Source of the DNA: Alkalimarinus alittae
GTDB lineage: Bacteria; Pseudomonadota; Gammaproteobacteria; Pseudomonadales; Oleiphilaceae
NCBI RefSeq assembly: GCF_026016465.1
Contig: NZ_CP100390.1
Span: 806,001-870,000, forward strand
Direction: 5' to 3'
DNA length: 64,000 nt
Notes under the pieces: model-generated
Database searches by the model: none
The model's input: the letters and a program-made list of their open reading frames with translations, nothing else
What the model was told of the DNA's origin: nothing
Shown: positions 21,064-31,796 of the stretch, piece after piece
Layout of the letters: each line of letters starts with the position of its first letter
Numbering within the stretch: position 1 is the first letter of the stretch
Translations under genes and position numbers: made by a program

Positions 21064-21086
21064 TGGGCAATTAAGGCCCATTTTTT
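21064..21086 (+). terminator. Second terminator upstream of rimP
   Basis: TGGGC/GCCCA with a 7-base loop is followed by six T. With the preceding hairpin it forms a tandem terminator 37 bases before rimP, so rimP needs either a promoter in the short gap or regulated readthrough. Confidence 0.7.
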
Positions 21087-21122
21087 ATTTGTGCTGAAAA
21101 TTAGTGGTCTCGGAGTATTATA

Positions 21123-21581
21123 TTGTCCGGAAAACAACGGTTGCTTGATGAAATGATCCGCCCAGTGGTTGAAGGCTTAGGCTTTGAATTTTGGGGGATG
21201 GAATTTGTATCTCAAGGTAAGCACTCAGTGTTAAGGGTGTTTATCGATAGTGAAAACGGCATCACACTCGAAAACTGCGAAGTTGTCAGTCGACAAGTGA
21301 GTGGTGTGATGGATGTAGAAGACCCTATTGCGGGTGAATACGCATTAGAAGTCTCTTCTCCGGGTATGGATCGTCCACTGTATACGCTTAACCAGTATGA
21401 GCGCTATGCAGGGCATAAAGTGAGTCTAAAACTCCGAATGCCCTTTGATGGAAGAAGAAAGTTTGAAGGTGTGCTGAAAGGTATTGAAGGCAGTGATGTT
21501 GTTATAGTGGTAGAGGATAATGAATATCTTTTTCCCGTTGACAGCATTGACAAAGCTAACGTTGTACCACAGTTTGATTAA
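21123..21581 (+). CDS. rimP: Ribosome maturation factor RimP
   Basis: RimP assists 30S assembly. The 152-residue protein has the two-domain YhbC/RimP pattern: [45 protein letters not shown] and the signature [14 protein letters not shown]. The start is TTG at 21123, with GGAG seven bases before it; no ATG alternative fits the family. It opens the rimP-nusA-infB-rbfA-truB-rpsO-pnp series. Confidence 0.95.
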   Translation: MSGKQRLLDEMIRPVVEGLGFEFWGMEFVSQGKHSVLRVFIDSENGITLENCEVVSRQVSGVMDVEDPIAGEYALEVSSPGMDRPLYTLNQYERYAGHKVSLKLRMPFDGRRKFEGVLKGIEGSDVVIVVEDNEYLFPVDSIDKANVVPQFD

Positions 21582-21601
21582 ATGGTTTTGAGGGCAACGC
21601 A

Positions 21602-23095
21602 ATGAATAAAGAAATATTGCTAGTTGTAGAAGCGGTTTCTAACGAAAAAAATGTCGATAAAGATGTAATATTTGAAGCTATCGAGTTAGCGCTTGCTATG
21701 GCAACAAAGAAACGTTACGACGAAGAAGAAACTGTAGATATCTACGTTAATATTGATCGTAAAACAGGCGAATATGAAGCGTTCCGTCGTTGGACTGTGG
21801 TAGATAATGATACCGTTCCTGGGTTAGGCGATGACTTAACACTTGAAGAAGCACATGAAATCAACGCTGCGTTACAGCCAGGTGATATTCATGAAGAGCA
21901 GGTTGAGCCAGCAGCTTTCGGACGGATTGGTGCTCAGGCAGCAAAACAAATTATTGTTCAGAAAGTAAGAGAAGCCGAAAGAGCTAGAATCGTAGACAGC
22001 TACCGTGAAAAGGTAGGTGAATTGGTTTCTGGTACGGTGAAGAAAGTTACTCGAGATAACGTGATTGTTGATCTGGGTAACAACGCAGAAGCATTGCTCC
22101 CAAGAGACAATCTTATTCCTAAAGAAATCTTTAGAATGGGTGATCGCGTTAGAGCGCTTCTTGCAGAAATTAGCACTGAAGGGCGGGGTCCACAGCTGAT
22201 CCTTAGCCGTACTAGCGCTGATATGTTGATAGAACTGTTTAAAATTGAAGTGCCAGAAATCGCTGAAGAAGTGATTGAGATTAGAGCCGCAGCAAGAGAC
22301 CCAGGCTTAAGGTCTAAAATTGCGGTTAAAACTAATGATGGTCGCATTGACCCCGTTGGTGCTTGTGTTGGCATGCGTGGCGCGCGCGTACAGGCCGTTT
22401 CAGGCGAGTTTGGTAACGAGAGAGTTGATATTATCCTGTGGGATGACAACCCTGCTCAGCTTGTCGTTAATGCGATGTCACCTGCAGAAGTCGCATCTAT
22501 TGTTGTTGATGAAGATACTCATTCAATGAGTGTCGCGGTTGCTGAAGAGAATTTGGCAATGGCTATCGGTCGTGGAGGCCAAAACGTACGGCTCGCAAGT
22601 GAGTTGACGGGTTGGGTACTTAACGTGATGACCGAAGATGAGGCGGGCAGACAGAAAGAAGAAGAAGTAGGCCGCTTTGTTCAAAACTTTATCGAAGCGC
22701 TTGATGTTGATGAAGGCTTGGCTACAGAGCTTGTAGATGAAGGGTTTACTTCATTAGAAGAGATTGCATATGTGCCATTAGAAGAAATGGTTGCAATCGA
22801 AGGCTTTGATGAAGATTTAGTAGAAGAGCTTAGAAAAAGAGCGAAAGATAAATTGTTGAATCAGGCTATTGCTTCTGAAGAAGCACTTGAAGGTAGTGAG
22901 CCTGCAGAAGATCTTTTGAACATGGATGGAATGGAACGACACCTAGCATTTGTTCTCGCCAGTAAAGGTATCGTTACAATGGAAGATCTTGCTGAGCAAT
23001 CGGTTGATGATCTTATAGATATTGAAGGCATCGACGAAGAACGTGCCGGCCAATTAATTATGACGGCTCGAGCACCCTGGTTTGAAAACCAGTAG
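21602..23095 (+). CDS. nusA: Transcription elongation/termination factor NusA
   Basis: The 497-residue NusA modulates pausing, termination and antitermination. Order visible: N-terminal RNA-polymerase-binding domain, S1 domain ([24 protein letters not shown]), KH1 ([12 protein letters not shown]-like segment at about residue 245), KH2 ([20 protein letters not shown]) and two acidic C-terminal repeats with helix-hairpin-helix character, the last ending [14 protein letters not shown]. It follows rimP by 20 bases. Confidence 0.98.
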   Translation: MNKEILLVVEAVSNEKNVDKDVIFEAIELALAMATKKRYDEEETVDIYVNIDRKTGEYEAFRRWTVVDNDTVPGLGDDLTLEEAHEINAALQPGDIHEEQVEPAAFGRIGAQAAKQIIVQKVREAERARIVDSYREKVGELVSGTVKKVTRDNVIVDLGNNAEALLPRDNLIPKEIFRMGDRVRALLAEISTEGRGPQLILSRTSADMLIELFKIEVPEIAEEVIEIRAAARDPGLRSKIAVKTNDGRIDPVGACVGMRGARVQAVSGEFGNERVDIILWDDNPAQLVVNAMSPAEVASIVVDEDTHSMSVAVAEENLAMAIGRGGQNVRLASELTGWVLNVMTEDEAGRQKEEEVGRFVQNFIEALDVDEGLATELVDEGFTSLEEIAYVPLEEMVAIEGFDEDLVEELRKRAKDKLLNQAIASEEALEGSEPAEDLLNMDGMERHLAFVLASKGIVTMEDLAEQSVDDLIDIEGIDEERAGQLIMTARAPWFENQ

Positions 23096-23122
23096 TAGTG
23101 GCGAGAAGTAGGAGGACAAATA

Positions 23123-25630
23123 ATGTCAGAAGTTACAGTAAAAAAACTCGCCGAAGATGTAGGCGCTCCCGTCGACCGTTTGTTAAATCAAATACAGGCC
23201 GCGGGTCTTAAGCATACTTCAGAATCAGATGTAATGTCTGCTGATGAGAAACAGACGCTGTTGTCATTTCTGAAAAGAAGTCACGGCGAATCTGATGCGG
23301 AAGCAAAGAAAATTACGCTAAAGCGTAAAACGACCAGCACATTAAAAATTGCCGGTATGCAGGGTAAAACCAAAACAGTTAATGTAGAAGTTCGTAAAAA
23401 GCGTACTTATGTTAAGCGCAGCGAATCAACGGTTGACCTTGAAGCTGAGAAGCAAAAGCAGCAAGAAGAAGCGTTAGCTCTTAAAAAAGCTGAAGAAGCA
23501 AAAATTCAAGCTGAAAAAGAGCGTAATGACGCAGCGGCTAAAAAGTTAGCAGAAGAGCAAGCCAAGCTAGCTAAAGAAGGCAATAAAGATCAAGCAGCAC
23601 CGGCTAATGAGCGTAAGCATAGAAGCCCAGAAGCTGCACCTAAAAAAGCACACGCACCTGCTAAAGATGATGCTAAGAAAGGTCATAAGAAAAAGGGACG
23701 TGGTGATGACGATAATGAAACTCGTCGTAGAGAAAAAGCAAAATCTGCAGGTAAAGGCGGACGTAAAGGTACGTTAGTTTCGTTGACTGGCGATGAAGAG
23801 TCTCGTCACCGCAAGCTACGCAACAAGAAAAAGTCTAAAGCTGACAGAGATCATCAGTTTGAGAAGCCGACAGCCGCGCAAATTCATGAAGTAGAAGTGC
23901 CAGAGAGCATTACGGTCTCAGAGCTTGCTTCAAGAATGAATGTTAAAGGTACTCAGGTTGTTAAGGTGCTGTTTGGTTTAGGCGTAATGGCCACCATTAA
24001 CCAGACGATAGATCAAGAAACAGCCACCTTGGTGGTTGAAGAGATGGGTCATACTGCGAAACCGATCCAAGATGATGCTGTTGAAACTAACATCATTGAC
24101 TCTATTGACTATAAAGGTGAAGAGATTACTCGAGCGCCTGTTGTTAGTGTTATGGGTCACGTTGATCATGGTAAAACATCACTGCTTGATTATATTCGTC
24201 GGGCTAAAGTTGCATCAGGCGAATCAGGTGGTATTACCCAGCATATCGGTGCATACCATGTCGAAACAGGTCATGGAATGATATCGTTCTTAGATACACC
24301 TGGACACGCAGCGTTTACTGCAATGCGAGCACGTGGTGCGAATAGTACCGATATTGTTATTTTGGTTGTTGCTGCAGATGATGGTGTTATGCCTCAGACT
24401 GAAGAAGCTGTTCAGCATGCTCGTTCAGCAGGCGTACCTATTATCGTTGCGATCAACAAAATAGATAAAGAATCAGCTGATCCTGATCGTGTTAAGAATG
24501 AGCTTGCTGCAAAAGAAGTTATTCCAGAAGATTGGGGTGGTGATGTTCAGTTTGTAGAGGTTTCAGCTCATACTGGTCAAGGTATCGATGAGCTTCTTGA
24601 TGCCGTATTGCTTCAGTCAGAAGTTCTTGAGCTTAAAGCAGTACCGTCTGCACCTGCAAAAGGTGTTGTTATTGAAGCGAGCCTTGATAAAGGGCGTGGT
24701 GCTGTTTCAACGGTATTGGTACAAAACGGAACGTTACATCAAGGTGATGTGGTTATTGCCGGCATGTACTTCGGTAAAGTGAGAGCCATGCTTGATGAAA
24801 ACGGAAAGAAAGTCACCGAAGGTGGACCTTCTATTCCGGTTGAGATCTTAGGCTTAAACGGAACGCCAGACGCAGGTGATGACTTTATTGTTGTACCTGA
24901 CGAAAAGCGCGCTCGTGAAGTGGCTAACTTCCGTCAAGGTAAGTACCGTGATGTTAGATTCCAGCGTCAGCAGTCTGCCAAGCTTGAGAATATGTTCCAA
25001 GGCATGGGTAAAGACGAAGTTAAGAACCTTAATATCGTTCTTAAGACTGATGTTCGTGGTTCACTTGAAGCACTAACAACAGCACTTGCTGATATCGGTA
25101 ACGAAGAAGTTCAGGTTAAGATTGTATCGAGCGGTGTTGGTGGAATTGCTGAAACTGACGCTAACTTAGCATTGGCGACTAACGCGGTTATCATTGGCTT
25201 TAATGTGCGTGCAGATGCAACAGCGAAGAAAGTGATTGATGCTGAAGGTCTGGATCTTCGTTACTATAGTGTTATCTATGACATTATTGACCACATTAAA
25301 CAAGCGCTTACGGGTATGTTGGCGCCTGAGTTTAGAGAAGATATTGTCGGTCTTGCAGAAGTGCGTGATACGTTCCGCTCACCTAAGTTTGGTCAGGTCG
25401 CTGGTTGTATGGTGACTGAAGGTACGATTTATCGTAACAAGCAGATCCGCGTTCTTCGTGATAACGTGGTAATCTTCGAAGGTGAGTTAGAGTCACTTCG
25501 TCGCTTTAAAGATGACGTTAATGAAGTTCGTTCAGGTACTGAGTGTGGTATCGGTGTTAAGAACTACGACGTTAAAGTTGGCGATAAGATAGAAGTATTT
25601 GACTCTGTGAGAGTTGAAAGAAGCCTCTAA
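23123..25630 (+). CDS. infB: Translation initiation factor IF-2
   Basis: An initiator-tRNA-delivering GTPase of 835 residues. The N-terminus has an IF2-N module ([19 protein letters not shown]) and a long, charged Lys/Glu/Ala-rich linker. A second IF2-N module follows, then the G domain with [17 protein letters not shown] and NKIDK, and the beta-barrel and C2 domains. The ATG at 23123 has AGGAGG upstream. In-frame alternative starts for shorter IF-2 forms, as known in E. coli, cannot be judged from sequence. Confidence 0.98.
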   Translation: MSEVTVKKLAEDVGAPVDRLLNQIQAAGLKHTSESDVMSADEKQTLLSFLKRSHGESDAEAKKITLKRKTTSTLKIAGMQGKTKTVNVEVRKKRTYVKRSESTVDLEAEKQKQQEEALALKKAEEAKIQAEKERNDAAAKKLAEEQAKLAKEGNKDQAAPANERKHRSPEAAPKKAHAPAKDDAKKGHKKKGRGDDDNETRRREKAKSAGKGGRKGTLVSLTGDEESRHRKLRNKKKSKADRDHQFEKPTAAQIHEVEVPESITVSELASRMNVKGTQVVKVLFGLGVMATINQTIDQETATLVVEEMGHTAKPIQDDAVETNIIDSIDYKGEEITRAPVVSVMGHVDHGKTSLLDYIRRAKVASGESGGITQHIGAYHVETGHGMISFLDTPGHAAFTAMRARGANSTDIVILVVAADDGVMPQTEEAVQHARSAGVPIIVAINKIDKESADPDRVKNELAAKEVIPEDWGGDVQFVEVSAHTGQGIDELLDAVLLQSEVLELKAVPSAPAKGVVIEASLDKGRGAVSTVLVQNGTLHQGDVVIAGMYFGKVRAMLDENGKKVTEGGPSIPVEILGLNGTPDAGDDFIVVPDEKRAREVANFRQGKYRDVRFQRQQSAKLENMFQGMGKDEVKNLNIVLKTDVRGSLEALTTALADIGNEEVQVKIVSSGVGGIAETDANLALATNAVIIGFNVRADATAKKVIDAEGLDLRYYSVIYDIIDHIKQALTGMLAPEFREDIVGLAEVRDTFRSPKFGQVAGCMVTEGTIYRNKQIRVLRDNVVIFEGELESLRRFKDDVNEVRSGTECGIGVKNYDVKVGDKIEVFDSVRVERSL

Positions 25631-25642
25631 GCAACATAGTTT

Positions 25643-25666
25643 GGCGTCTCATGAGAATGAGGCGCC
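25643..25666 (+). terminator. Hairpin between infB and rbfA
   Basis: GGCGTCTCAT/ATGAGGCGCC forms a 10-bp stem (one G-T pair) with a GAGA tetraloop. A late T-run lies about 12 bases on (GGTTTTTTAG). It may partly terminate or process the operon message. Confidence 0.5.
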
Positions 25667-25725
25667 TTATTTGCTGGTTTTTTAGTTGATCTATTCATAG
25701 ATCAAAATAGTTAAATAGAGAATAT

Positions 25726-26148
25726 ATGCCTAAAGAATTTAGTCGTACCCAAAGAATCGCAGATCAAATTCAGCGAGAGCTAGCTCAACTGGTTCAAACT
25801 GGTTTGAAAGACCCCCGTATTGGTATGGTCACGATCAATGATGTAAGAGTTAGTCGTGATATGGGGTATGCTGATGTGTACATCACTGTTCTGACAGCAG
25901 AAGAATTGAACGAGCATTCAGATGAAATCAAAATGACGCTAGATGTTCTTAATAAAGCGGCAGGTTTCTTAAGAAATGAATTAGGGCGTTCGATTCAAAT
26001 CAGAATGGTTCCTCATTTAAGGTTTTATTTTGATAAAACGGTTGGTGAAGGTCGTAGAATGTCTACGCTTATCGATCAGGCCCGTTCTAAAGATCAGCAA
26101 CTTGCTGGTAATCGTTCAGATACTTCAACTGATGAATCTGAGGATTAA
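25726..26148 (+). CDS. rbfA: Ribosome-binding factor A
   Basis: A KH-fold protein for 30S maturation and cold adaptation, 140 residues. The family segments are RTQRIADQIQRELAQLVQTGLKDPRIG, VTINDVRVSRDMGYADVYITV and LGRSIQIRMVPHLRFYFDKT. The C-terminal tail is polar. truB follows five bases after the stop codon. Confidence 0.96.
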   Translation: MPKEFSRTQRIADQIQRELAQLVQTGLKDPRIGMVTINDVRVSRDMGYADVYITVLTAEELNEHSDEIKMTLDVLNKAAGFLRNELGRSIQIRMVPHLRFYFDKTVGEGRRMSTLIDQARSKDQQLAGNRSDTSTDESED

Positions 26149-26153
26149 TTCTT

Positions 26154-27092
26154 TTGGGTCGTAGGAAAAAAGGCCGTAAGATCAGTGGCGTTCTTCTTTT
26201 AGATAAACCCACTGGTATTACTTCTAATAAAGCGCTTCAGAAAGTCCGCTGGCTGTTTGATGCTAACAAAGCAGGCCATACCGGAAATCTTGATCCGCTA
26301 GCCACCGGCGTTCTGCCGATCTGCTTTGGCGAAGCCACTAAATTTTCTCGTTATCTGCTCGATGCAGACAAAGCGTATCGCACCACTGCTAAGCTAGGCG
26401 TTATCACTGATAGCGGCGATAGTGACGGCAACGTTCTCGAAACCAGACCCGTGAGTGAGTTTCAGCGTGAAGAATTGCTGAAAGTCATCAATCGCTTTAT
26501 AGGTGATGTTGAACAAGTCCCCCCCATGTATTCTGCTCTCAAGCATAATGGTAAACCATTATATGAGTATGCGCGTGCGGGTGTCGAAATCGAACGTAAA
26601 ATCCGAACGATCAAAATCTTCAAAATTGAATTACTTGATGTAAGAGATGGCGAGTTTGATCTAGAGGTTTACTGTAGTAAAGGCACTTATATTCGAACGC
26701 TAGTTGAAGATATAGGTGAGATACTAGGTTGTGGGGCTCATGTTTCAATGCTTCGGCGAATAGAAGCGGGGCCATTTCCGCTTGATCGTACGGTTACGAT
26801 TAGCCAATTGGAAGCGCTTCAAGAACGTGACGGAGCAGCCGCGTTAGATCCTTTTTTGTTGCCGATTGATATAATGTTAGATGGATTTGATCAGATTTGT
26901 CTAAATAGTGAGCAATCTGGCTCGATATTACAAGGGCAAGCGGTTAGAATAGCGCATTCTTTAAAATCTGGCTTAATTCGTCTTTATTCTAACGACGAAG
27001 AGCAAGGTGAACGATTTCTTGGCATGGCCGAGATAATGGACGATGGTGAAATAGCACCGCGTCGATTAGTAAATTTCGAATCTAGTGATTAG
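26154..27092 (+). CDS. truB: tRNA pseudouridine-55 synthase TruB
   Basis: The enzyme makes pseudouridine 55 in the T loop of tRNAs. The 312-residue protein has GVLLLDKPTGITSN, the catalytic Asp in GHTGNLDPLATGVLP near residue 47, the thumb-flanking KAYRTTAKLGVITDSGD and the CSKGTYIRTLVEDIG motif, followed by a PUA-like C-terminus. The start is TTG at 26154, with GAGGA upstream at the end of rbfA, suggesting coupling. An ATG start would remove conserved residues. Confidence 0.96.
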   Translation: MGRRKKGRKISGVLLLDKPTGITSNKALQKVRWLFDANKAGHTGNLDPLATGVLPICFGEATKFSRYLLDADKAYRTTAKLGVITDSGDSDGNVLETRPVSEFQREELLKVINRFIGDVEQVPPMYSALKHNGKPLYEYARAGVEIERKIRTIKIFKIELLDVRDGEFDLEVYCSKGTYIRTLVEDIGEILGCGAHVSMLRRIEAGPFPLDRTVTISQLEALQERDGAAALDPFLLPIDIMLDGFDQICLNSEQSGSILQGQAVRIAHSLKSGLIRLYSNDEEQGERFLGMAEIMDDGEIAPRRLVNFESSD

Positions 27093-27165
27093 ATCGAAAG
27101 TTCGGTAGCTGTAAATATGCGCGGTTACTGAAAACTTTAAATTAATGCATATTTAGGAGACTAAC

Positions 27166-27435
27166 ATGGCGTTAAATGCCGAAGAAAAATCAAAAGTTGT
27201 AAGTGAGTACCAGCGTGAAGCAGGCGATACTGGTTCTCCTGAAGTTCAAGTTGCATTGTTGACAGTAAACATCAACAAATTGCAGGGTCACTTCAAAGAG
27301 AACAAGCAGGACCACCATTCACGTCGCGGTCTTATTCGCATGGTTAACCAGCGTCGTAAGCTGCTTGACTACCTGAAGAAGAAAGATGCTAGCCGTTATG
27401 TTGATCTAATTGCTCGACTTGGTCTACGTCGTTAA
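27166..27435 (+). CDS. rpsO: 30S ribosomal protein S15
   Basis: An 89-residue primary 16S rRNA-binding protein. The family signature [24 protein letters not shown] is present and the length is exact. It has a strong TAGGAGA ribosome binding site. The placement truB-rpsO-pnp is the standard one. S15 autoregulates through its leader in E. coli; a pseudoknot was not worked out here. Confidence 0.98.
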   Translation: MALNAEEKSKVVSEYQREAGDTGSPEVQVALLTVNINKLQGHFKENKQDHHSRRGLIRMVNQRRKLLDYLKKKDASRYVDLIARLGLRR

Positions 27436-27519
27436 GATTCAGGCGCAATACTTCTTGTCAGAAGCGGCCTATAAGAAACTATGTTTCGTAGGTGTCGTTT
27501 TATAGACGCGTTGTATGAG

Positions 27520-27563
27520 TACCGGGTTATTCTCTTATAGGGGTAATCCGGTATTTTTTTTTT
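27520..27563 (+). terminator. Intrinsic terminator of rpsO
   Basis: An imperfect hairpin with arms TACCGGGTTA and TAATCCGGTA (27520-27553) is followed by about ten T. It separates rpsO from pnp, as in E. coli, where some readthrough feeds pnp. Confidence 0.88.
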
Positions 27564-27732
27564 GTGCTATGGTGTTATGGTTACACTGTATCTATATAAG
27601 ATGATTTTTTTATAAAGCGTTTTACTAGAGCAGAAGTCTTACTAGAAAGAACTTATTGGTGTTATTTCGGATGATGTAAGCCGTTATAGCAGGTTGGAAC
27701 TGGGATATATAAAACAATTGACAGGAGCCGTC

Positions 27733-29832
27733 GTGACTACGGTAACAAAAACTTTTAAATACGGTAATTCTACAGTGACCTTGGAAACAGGTCGCATCGC
27801 GCGTCAAGCAACAGGCGCTGTACTTGTGTCAGTCGATGACACCTCTGTTTTAGTAGCAGTTACTGCTGCAAAGAGCACTAGACCAGGACAAGACTTCTTT
27901 CCATTGTCTGTTCATTATCAGGAAAGAAAATATTCAGTAGGTAAAATACCGGGTGGTTTCATTAAGCGTGAAAACCGTCCAAGCGAAAAAGAGACTCTGA
28001 CTTCACGTTTGATTGACCGTCCTATTCGTCCTCTTTTCCCTAAAGGCTTCATGAACGAAGTGCAGGTTGTTTGTCAGGTTATGTCGGCAAACAAAACTCA
28101 AGATGCTGATATCGCCGCGATGATTGGTGTTTCTGCAGCTTTAAGTATTTCAGGCGTTCCTTTTAAAGGCCCTATCGGTGCAGCACGTGTTGCGTTTTCT
28201 GATGAAGACGGTTATGTGTTAAACCCATCTTACGAGCAGCTAGAAACATCATTACTAGACATGGTTGTTGCGGGTACTAAAGATGCGGTACTCATGGTTG
28301 AGTCTGAAGCTAAAGAGCTAACTGAAGACGAAATGTTAGGTGCTGTATTATTTGCACACCAAGAAATGCAAGTGGTGGTTGATGCTGTTTCTGAATTCGC
28401 TGCTGAAGCGGGTAAAGAAAAGTGGGAGTGGACTCCAGAAGACGTTAATCAATCTGTACTTGAAGCCGTTAAAGCGGGTTATGCAGATCAAATTAACGAA
28501 GCCTATACTATTAGTGACAAAATGGCGCGTTATAGCCGTTTAGGTGAGATTCGTACTGAAGCAGTAGAAAAATTAGCCGGTGACGAAGAAGGTCAGGCAA
28601 GTGCCGATGACGTTAAAGGTTTCTTCAGTAAGCTTGAAAAAGATGTTGTTCGTAGCCGTATCATCAAAGGCGAGCCTCGTATAGATGGCCGTGACACGAA
28701 AACTGTTCGTGGTGTAAATGTAGAAGTGGGTGTATTACAAAATACACACGGTTCAGCACTCTTTACGCGTGGTGAAACACAAGCGATTGTGACCACTACT
28801 TTAGGTACTGCTCGTGATTCTCAACTGGTAGAAACGCTACAGGGCGAGAAGAAAGAAGCCTTTATGCTTCACTATAACTTCCCTTCATATTCTGTTGGTG
28901 AGTGTGGCCGTATGGGTGCGCCTGGTCGTCGTGAGATTGGTCACGGTAAATTGGCTAGCCGTGGTATGCAGGCGGTTCTTCCGACTCAAGAAGACTTCCC
29001 TTACGCAATCCGTGTAGTGTCAGAGATTACTGAGTCTAACGGTTCAAGCTCTATGGCCAGTGTTTGTGGTTGTAGCTTGGCACTTATGGATGCCGGTGTT
29101 CCTCTTAAAGCACCCGTTGCTGGTATTGCAATGGGCTTGGTTAAAGAAGGCAGTGAGTTTGCGGTATTAACCGACATCTTGGGTGATGAAGATCACTTGG
29201 GCGACATGGACTTTAAAGTAGCCGGTACTGCAGAAGGTGTAACGGCACTTCAGATGGATATCAAGATCGAAGGTATCACTGAAGAGATCATGGAGATTGC
29301 TCTAGAGCAGGCTCAAAATGCACGTATCGAAATCTTGGGCGAAATGAACAAGGTTATCGAATCTTCACGTGACAAGGTTTCTGATAAAGCACCTTCAATG
29401 CACAACCTTAAGGTTCACCCTGATAAGATTCGTGACATCATTGGTAAGGGCGGTGCAACTATTCGTTCTATCTGTGAAGAAACGGGCGCTTCGATTGATA
29501 TTGAAGACGACGGTTCAGTTCGAGTTTACGCTGATACTTTAGAAGGTGCAGAAGCGGCGATTAATCGTATTAACGAAATCACAGCTGAAGCAGAAGTGGG
29601 AGCAGTCTACGAAGGTAAGGTTGAGCGTATCGTTGATTTCGGTGCCTTTGTAAATATCTTGCCTGGTAAAGACGGACTAGTACACATCTCTCAGATTTCT
29701 CAAGAGCGTATTGAGAACGTGAAAGATGTACTGTCTGAAGGTCAGATGGTTAAGGTTAAAGTGCTGGATGTTGATGCACGCGGCCGTATTAAACTGACCA
29801 TGAAAGGCCTTGAAGAAGGCGCAGAAGGTTAA
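27733..29832 (+). CDS. pnp: Polynucleotide phosphorylase
   Basis: A 3'-to-5' phosphorolytic exoribonuclease of the RNA degradosome. The 699-residue protein starts at GTG 27733 ([30 protein letters not shown]), with GGAG just upstream; an in-frame ATG at 27694 would add 13 unlike residues. Two RNase PH-like domains flank a helical linker. The KH domain has the [10 protein letters not shown] loop, and an S1 domain ([20 protein letters not shown]) closes the protein. Confidence 0.98.
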   Translation: MTTVTKTFKYGNSTVTLETGRIARQATGAVLVSVDDTSVLVAVTAAKSTRPGQDFFPLSVHYQERKYSVGKIPGGFIKRENRPSEKETLTSRLIDRPIRPLFPKGFMNEVQVVCQVMSANKTQDADIAAMIGVSAALSISGVPFKGPIGAARVAFSDEDGYVLNPSYEQLETSLLDMVVAGTKDAVLMVESEAKELTEDEMLGAVLFAHQEMQVVVDAVSEFAAEAGKEKWEWTPEDVNQSVLEAVKAGYADQINEAYTISDKMARYSRLGEIRTEAVEKLAGDEEGQASADDVKGFFSKLEKDVVRSRIIKGEPRIDGRDTKTVRGVNVEVGVLQNTHGSALFTRGETQAIVTTTLGTARDSQLVETLQGEKKEAFMLHYNFPSYSVGECGRMGAPGRREIGHGKLASRGMQAVLPTQEDFPYAIRVVSEITESNGSSSMASVCGCSLALMDAGVPLKAPVAGIAMGLVKEGSEFAVLTDILGDEDHLGDMDFKVAGTAEGVTALQMDIKIEGITEEIMEIALEQAQNARIEILGEMNKVIESSRDKVSDKAPSMHNLKVHPDKIRDIIGKGGATIRSICEETGASIDIEDDGSVRVYADTLEGAEAAINRINEITAEAEVGAVYEGKVERIVDFGAFVNILPGKDGLVHISQISQERIENVKDVLSEGQMVKVKVLDVDARGRIKLTMKGLEEGAEG

Positions 29833-29845
29833 TTCTGTCGCTATT

Positions 29846-29875
29846 TAATAAAGGGAGCTTATGCTCCCTTTATTA
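29846..29875. terminator. Bidirectional terminator after pnp
   Basis: A perfect 13-bp stem TAATAAAGGGAGC/GCTCCCTTTATTA with a TTAT loop lies between pnp and the convergent hydrolase gene and overlaps the hydrolase stop codon. Confidence 0.85.
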
Positions 29876-30757
29876 TTGTTGACGCGAATAATATTCTAAG
29901 AATCTAAGCGTGTAATCGATATACCCCGCTGAGCTGAATGTTGCTGTATGAGGTGTGCCGGTAATAAGAAACTCTTTAGGTTCAGAGGCTTGTTGAAAAA
30001 TCGACTGGCCATGATGAAAAGGAATGACGACATCATTTGTACTGTGAATCACCAATAATGGTATCGGCGCAATATTGGAGAGGTGATTATCAGAGTCATA
30101 CGTTGATGGTATTAACCAAGACAACGGATACTGTAAAGGCCAGGTTAACCACACATCGCTTAGTTTCTCTTTGGCAATTCCTCTAAAGCTAGGGAAGCCT
30201 GCATCAATGATAATGCCGTTAACATGTTTTTCTAGCCCGCTGTTATGGCTTGTAAAACTAAGGGTTAATGCTGCCCCTAAACTTTGCCCTAAGATAAAGA
30301 CATCTCTCTGCTTATCTGACGTTTGGGATATTACCCATTCATAACCTGTGTTTATATCGGTGAGTGCGCCAGCTATATCGGGTGTCCCTGTTGATTTACC
30401 AAAGCCTCGATAATCTAGGGCGAATATTTCATAGCCTTCCTCGACCATCCATACCACGCTTCCTGTATGTGTACTGATGTTTTCAGCATTACCATGTAAG
30501 AAGTAGACAATGCCTTTGCTTTGTTGGTTAGGTTTAAGATGCCAGCCATGCAGTGTTTCTCCATCGACCGTTGTCAAAAAAATATCATTGAACTCAATAT
30601 TGGCTTGCTTAGGTGTAAAGTAATGGGTTTTATCTGGGTAAAAGAATAGACCGCTGCAGCCACTAATATTTAAACAAGCGACGATTAAATAGATATAAAA
30701 AGTAACTGCACGATGCGAACGATGAGTGTGCTTCAGTAGAGATTGTTGTGGGTGCAT
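29873..30757 (-). CDS. Alpha/beta hydrolase lipoprotein
   Basis: The 294-residue protein has an N-terminal hydrophobic segment ending in a lipobox-like ISGC (Cys34), suggesting a membrane-anchored lipoprotein. The alpha/beta hydrolase fold carries the oxyanion segment FLHGNAENIS, the nucleophile elbow GQSLG (Ser159), the acid Asp242 in HSTNDVVIP and His270 in GTPHTATF. The catalytic triad is therefore complete. The pattern fits the COG1073 (BEM46/ABHD13-like) serine hydrolases, for which substrates are mostly unknown. It is convergent with pnp and alone in its unit. Confidence 0.85.
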   Translation of the reverse strand: MHPQQSLLKHTHRSHRAVTFYIYLIVACLNISGCSGLFFYPDKTHYFTPKQANIEFNDIFLTTVDGETLHGWHLKPNQQSKGIVYFLHGNAENISTHTGSVVWMVEEGYEIFALDYRGFGKSTGTPDIAGALTDINTGYEWVISQTSDKQRDVFILGQSLGAALTLSFTSHNSGLEKHVNGIIIDAGFPSFRGIAKEKLSDVWLTWPLQYPLSWLIPSTYDSDNHLSNIAPIPLLVIHSTNDVVIPFHHGQSIFQQASEPKEFLITGTPHTATFSSAGYIDYTLRFLEYYSRQQ

Positions 30758-31134
30758 GGTTAATTTACAGGTTATTTAGGTAGGAAAAAAATCAAAAAAT
30801 ATCGATTAGCATAACAGTATCTAGCTATTAACATAACAGTAACTTGCAAAGAGTTTGAAATCAGACTTTTTTGTGATGAATATGTTTGCTTTATTTAACC
30901 TCTTCTACTTTAATTCAAGGTAGCCACTTGAAAAGATGATGTTTTTTTGGGACGATCACTTTCGAAGGAACGGCTATTGAAAGGTCTGCTGGCAACAGCG
31001 ATCAAGACATAGATAAGATGGGCTTACTGCGTTTTACTCTGTTGAGTTAAATGGGTGTAGTTAGCTAATCAAGAATTTCAAATGTAATGCATCGATTCGA
31101 TGATATGCAACGAATGAAAAGTAGAGGAATTACA
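30758..31134. other. Divergent intergenic region, hydrolase / DUF3015 gene
   Basis: This is AT-rich sequence with no gene. It must hold the promoters of both flanking genes and contains the 14-base direct repeats at 30806-30841. The RBS for the DUF3015 gene (AGAGGA) lies at its right end. Confidence 0.5.
30806..30841. repeat. Tandem 14-base direct repeats, 22-base period
   Basis: TTAGCATAACAGTA (30806-30819) and TTAACATAACAGTA (30828-30841) differ at one base and are spaced 22 bases start to start. They lie 49 to 84 bases upstream of the hydrolase start on the minus strand and look like a two-site operator. Confidence 0.55.
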
Positions 31135-31617
31135 ATGAAAAGAGTTTTATTGGCAACAGGTTTAATGGCAGCTTCTTTATCAGCTTCAGCAGTTGTTCCA
31201 GGTGGCGATAGCTGTGGTTGGGGTAACATGTTGTTTGAAGGTCAATCAGGTCTTCCTATGCACGTTGTAGCATCTACTACTAACGGTACTTCAGGAAACG
31301 CTACATTCGGTATGACCAGTGGCACTAACGGTTGTTCTGCTAACGGAACACTTACTTATGGCGGTAAGTCAATGATTGACTTGTCTAGCATCATGGGTGA
31401 GTTTTCAGAAGATGTTGCGCGCGGACACGGTGATGCACTGACTACTGTTGCAGTTGCACTTAATGTTCAAGCTGAAGATCGTCAGGTTTTTGATGCGGTT
31501 ATGCACGAAAACTTCGCTGTCATTTTCCCAAGTGAAAATGTAACGGCTGAAGATGCAATGGCATCAGTATTGAAAGTGATGAAGGCTGATAGCCGTTTAA
31601 GCAAGTACGCAGCTTAA
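31135..31617 (+). CDS. DUF3015 family periplasmic protein
   Basis: The 160-residue product starts MKRVLLATGLMAASLSASA, a clear signal peptide, preceded by AGAGGA; the frame opens earlier at 31087 without support. The mature part has GGDSCGWGNMLFEGQSG and TFGMTSGTNGCSANGTL, the Gly/Ser/Asn-rich pattern I associate with the DUF3015 family, and two conserved Cys that could form a disulfide. The C-terminal half is helical (EDAMASVLKVMKADSRLSKYA). Function unknown. A strong terminator follows, and the DUF4105 gene lies downstream on the same strand. Confidence 0.8.
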   Translation: MKRVLLATGLMAASLSASAVVPGGDSCGWGNMLFEGQSGLPMHVVASTTNGTSGNATFGMTSGTNGCSANGTLTYGGKSMIDLSSIMGEFSEDVARGHGDALTTVAVALNVQAEDRQVFDAVMHENFAVIFPSENVTAEDAMASVLKVMKADSRLSKYAA

Positions 31618-31626
31618 TCATCCTCT

Positions 31627-31663
31627 AAAGAACACCTATTTAGGTAGGTGTTCTTTATTTTTT
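31627..31663 (+). terminator. Intrinsic terminator after the DUF3015 gene
   Basis: A perfect 12-bp stem AAAGAACACCTA/TAGGTGTTCTTT with a 6-base loop is followed by ATTTTTT. Confidence 0.93.
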
Positions 31664-31796
31664 GTACGTTTCGATGAATGTTGAACGCTTCTAATCCGCT
31701 AATCACACCTTGTATCGTTCAGACATCGTTTTATTGGAGCAGTGCACGACTCTCTAAGGCACTCATTCTTTCTTATACTCTTCTAAGTTTTCTAAT

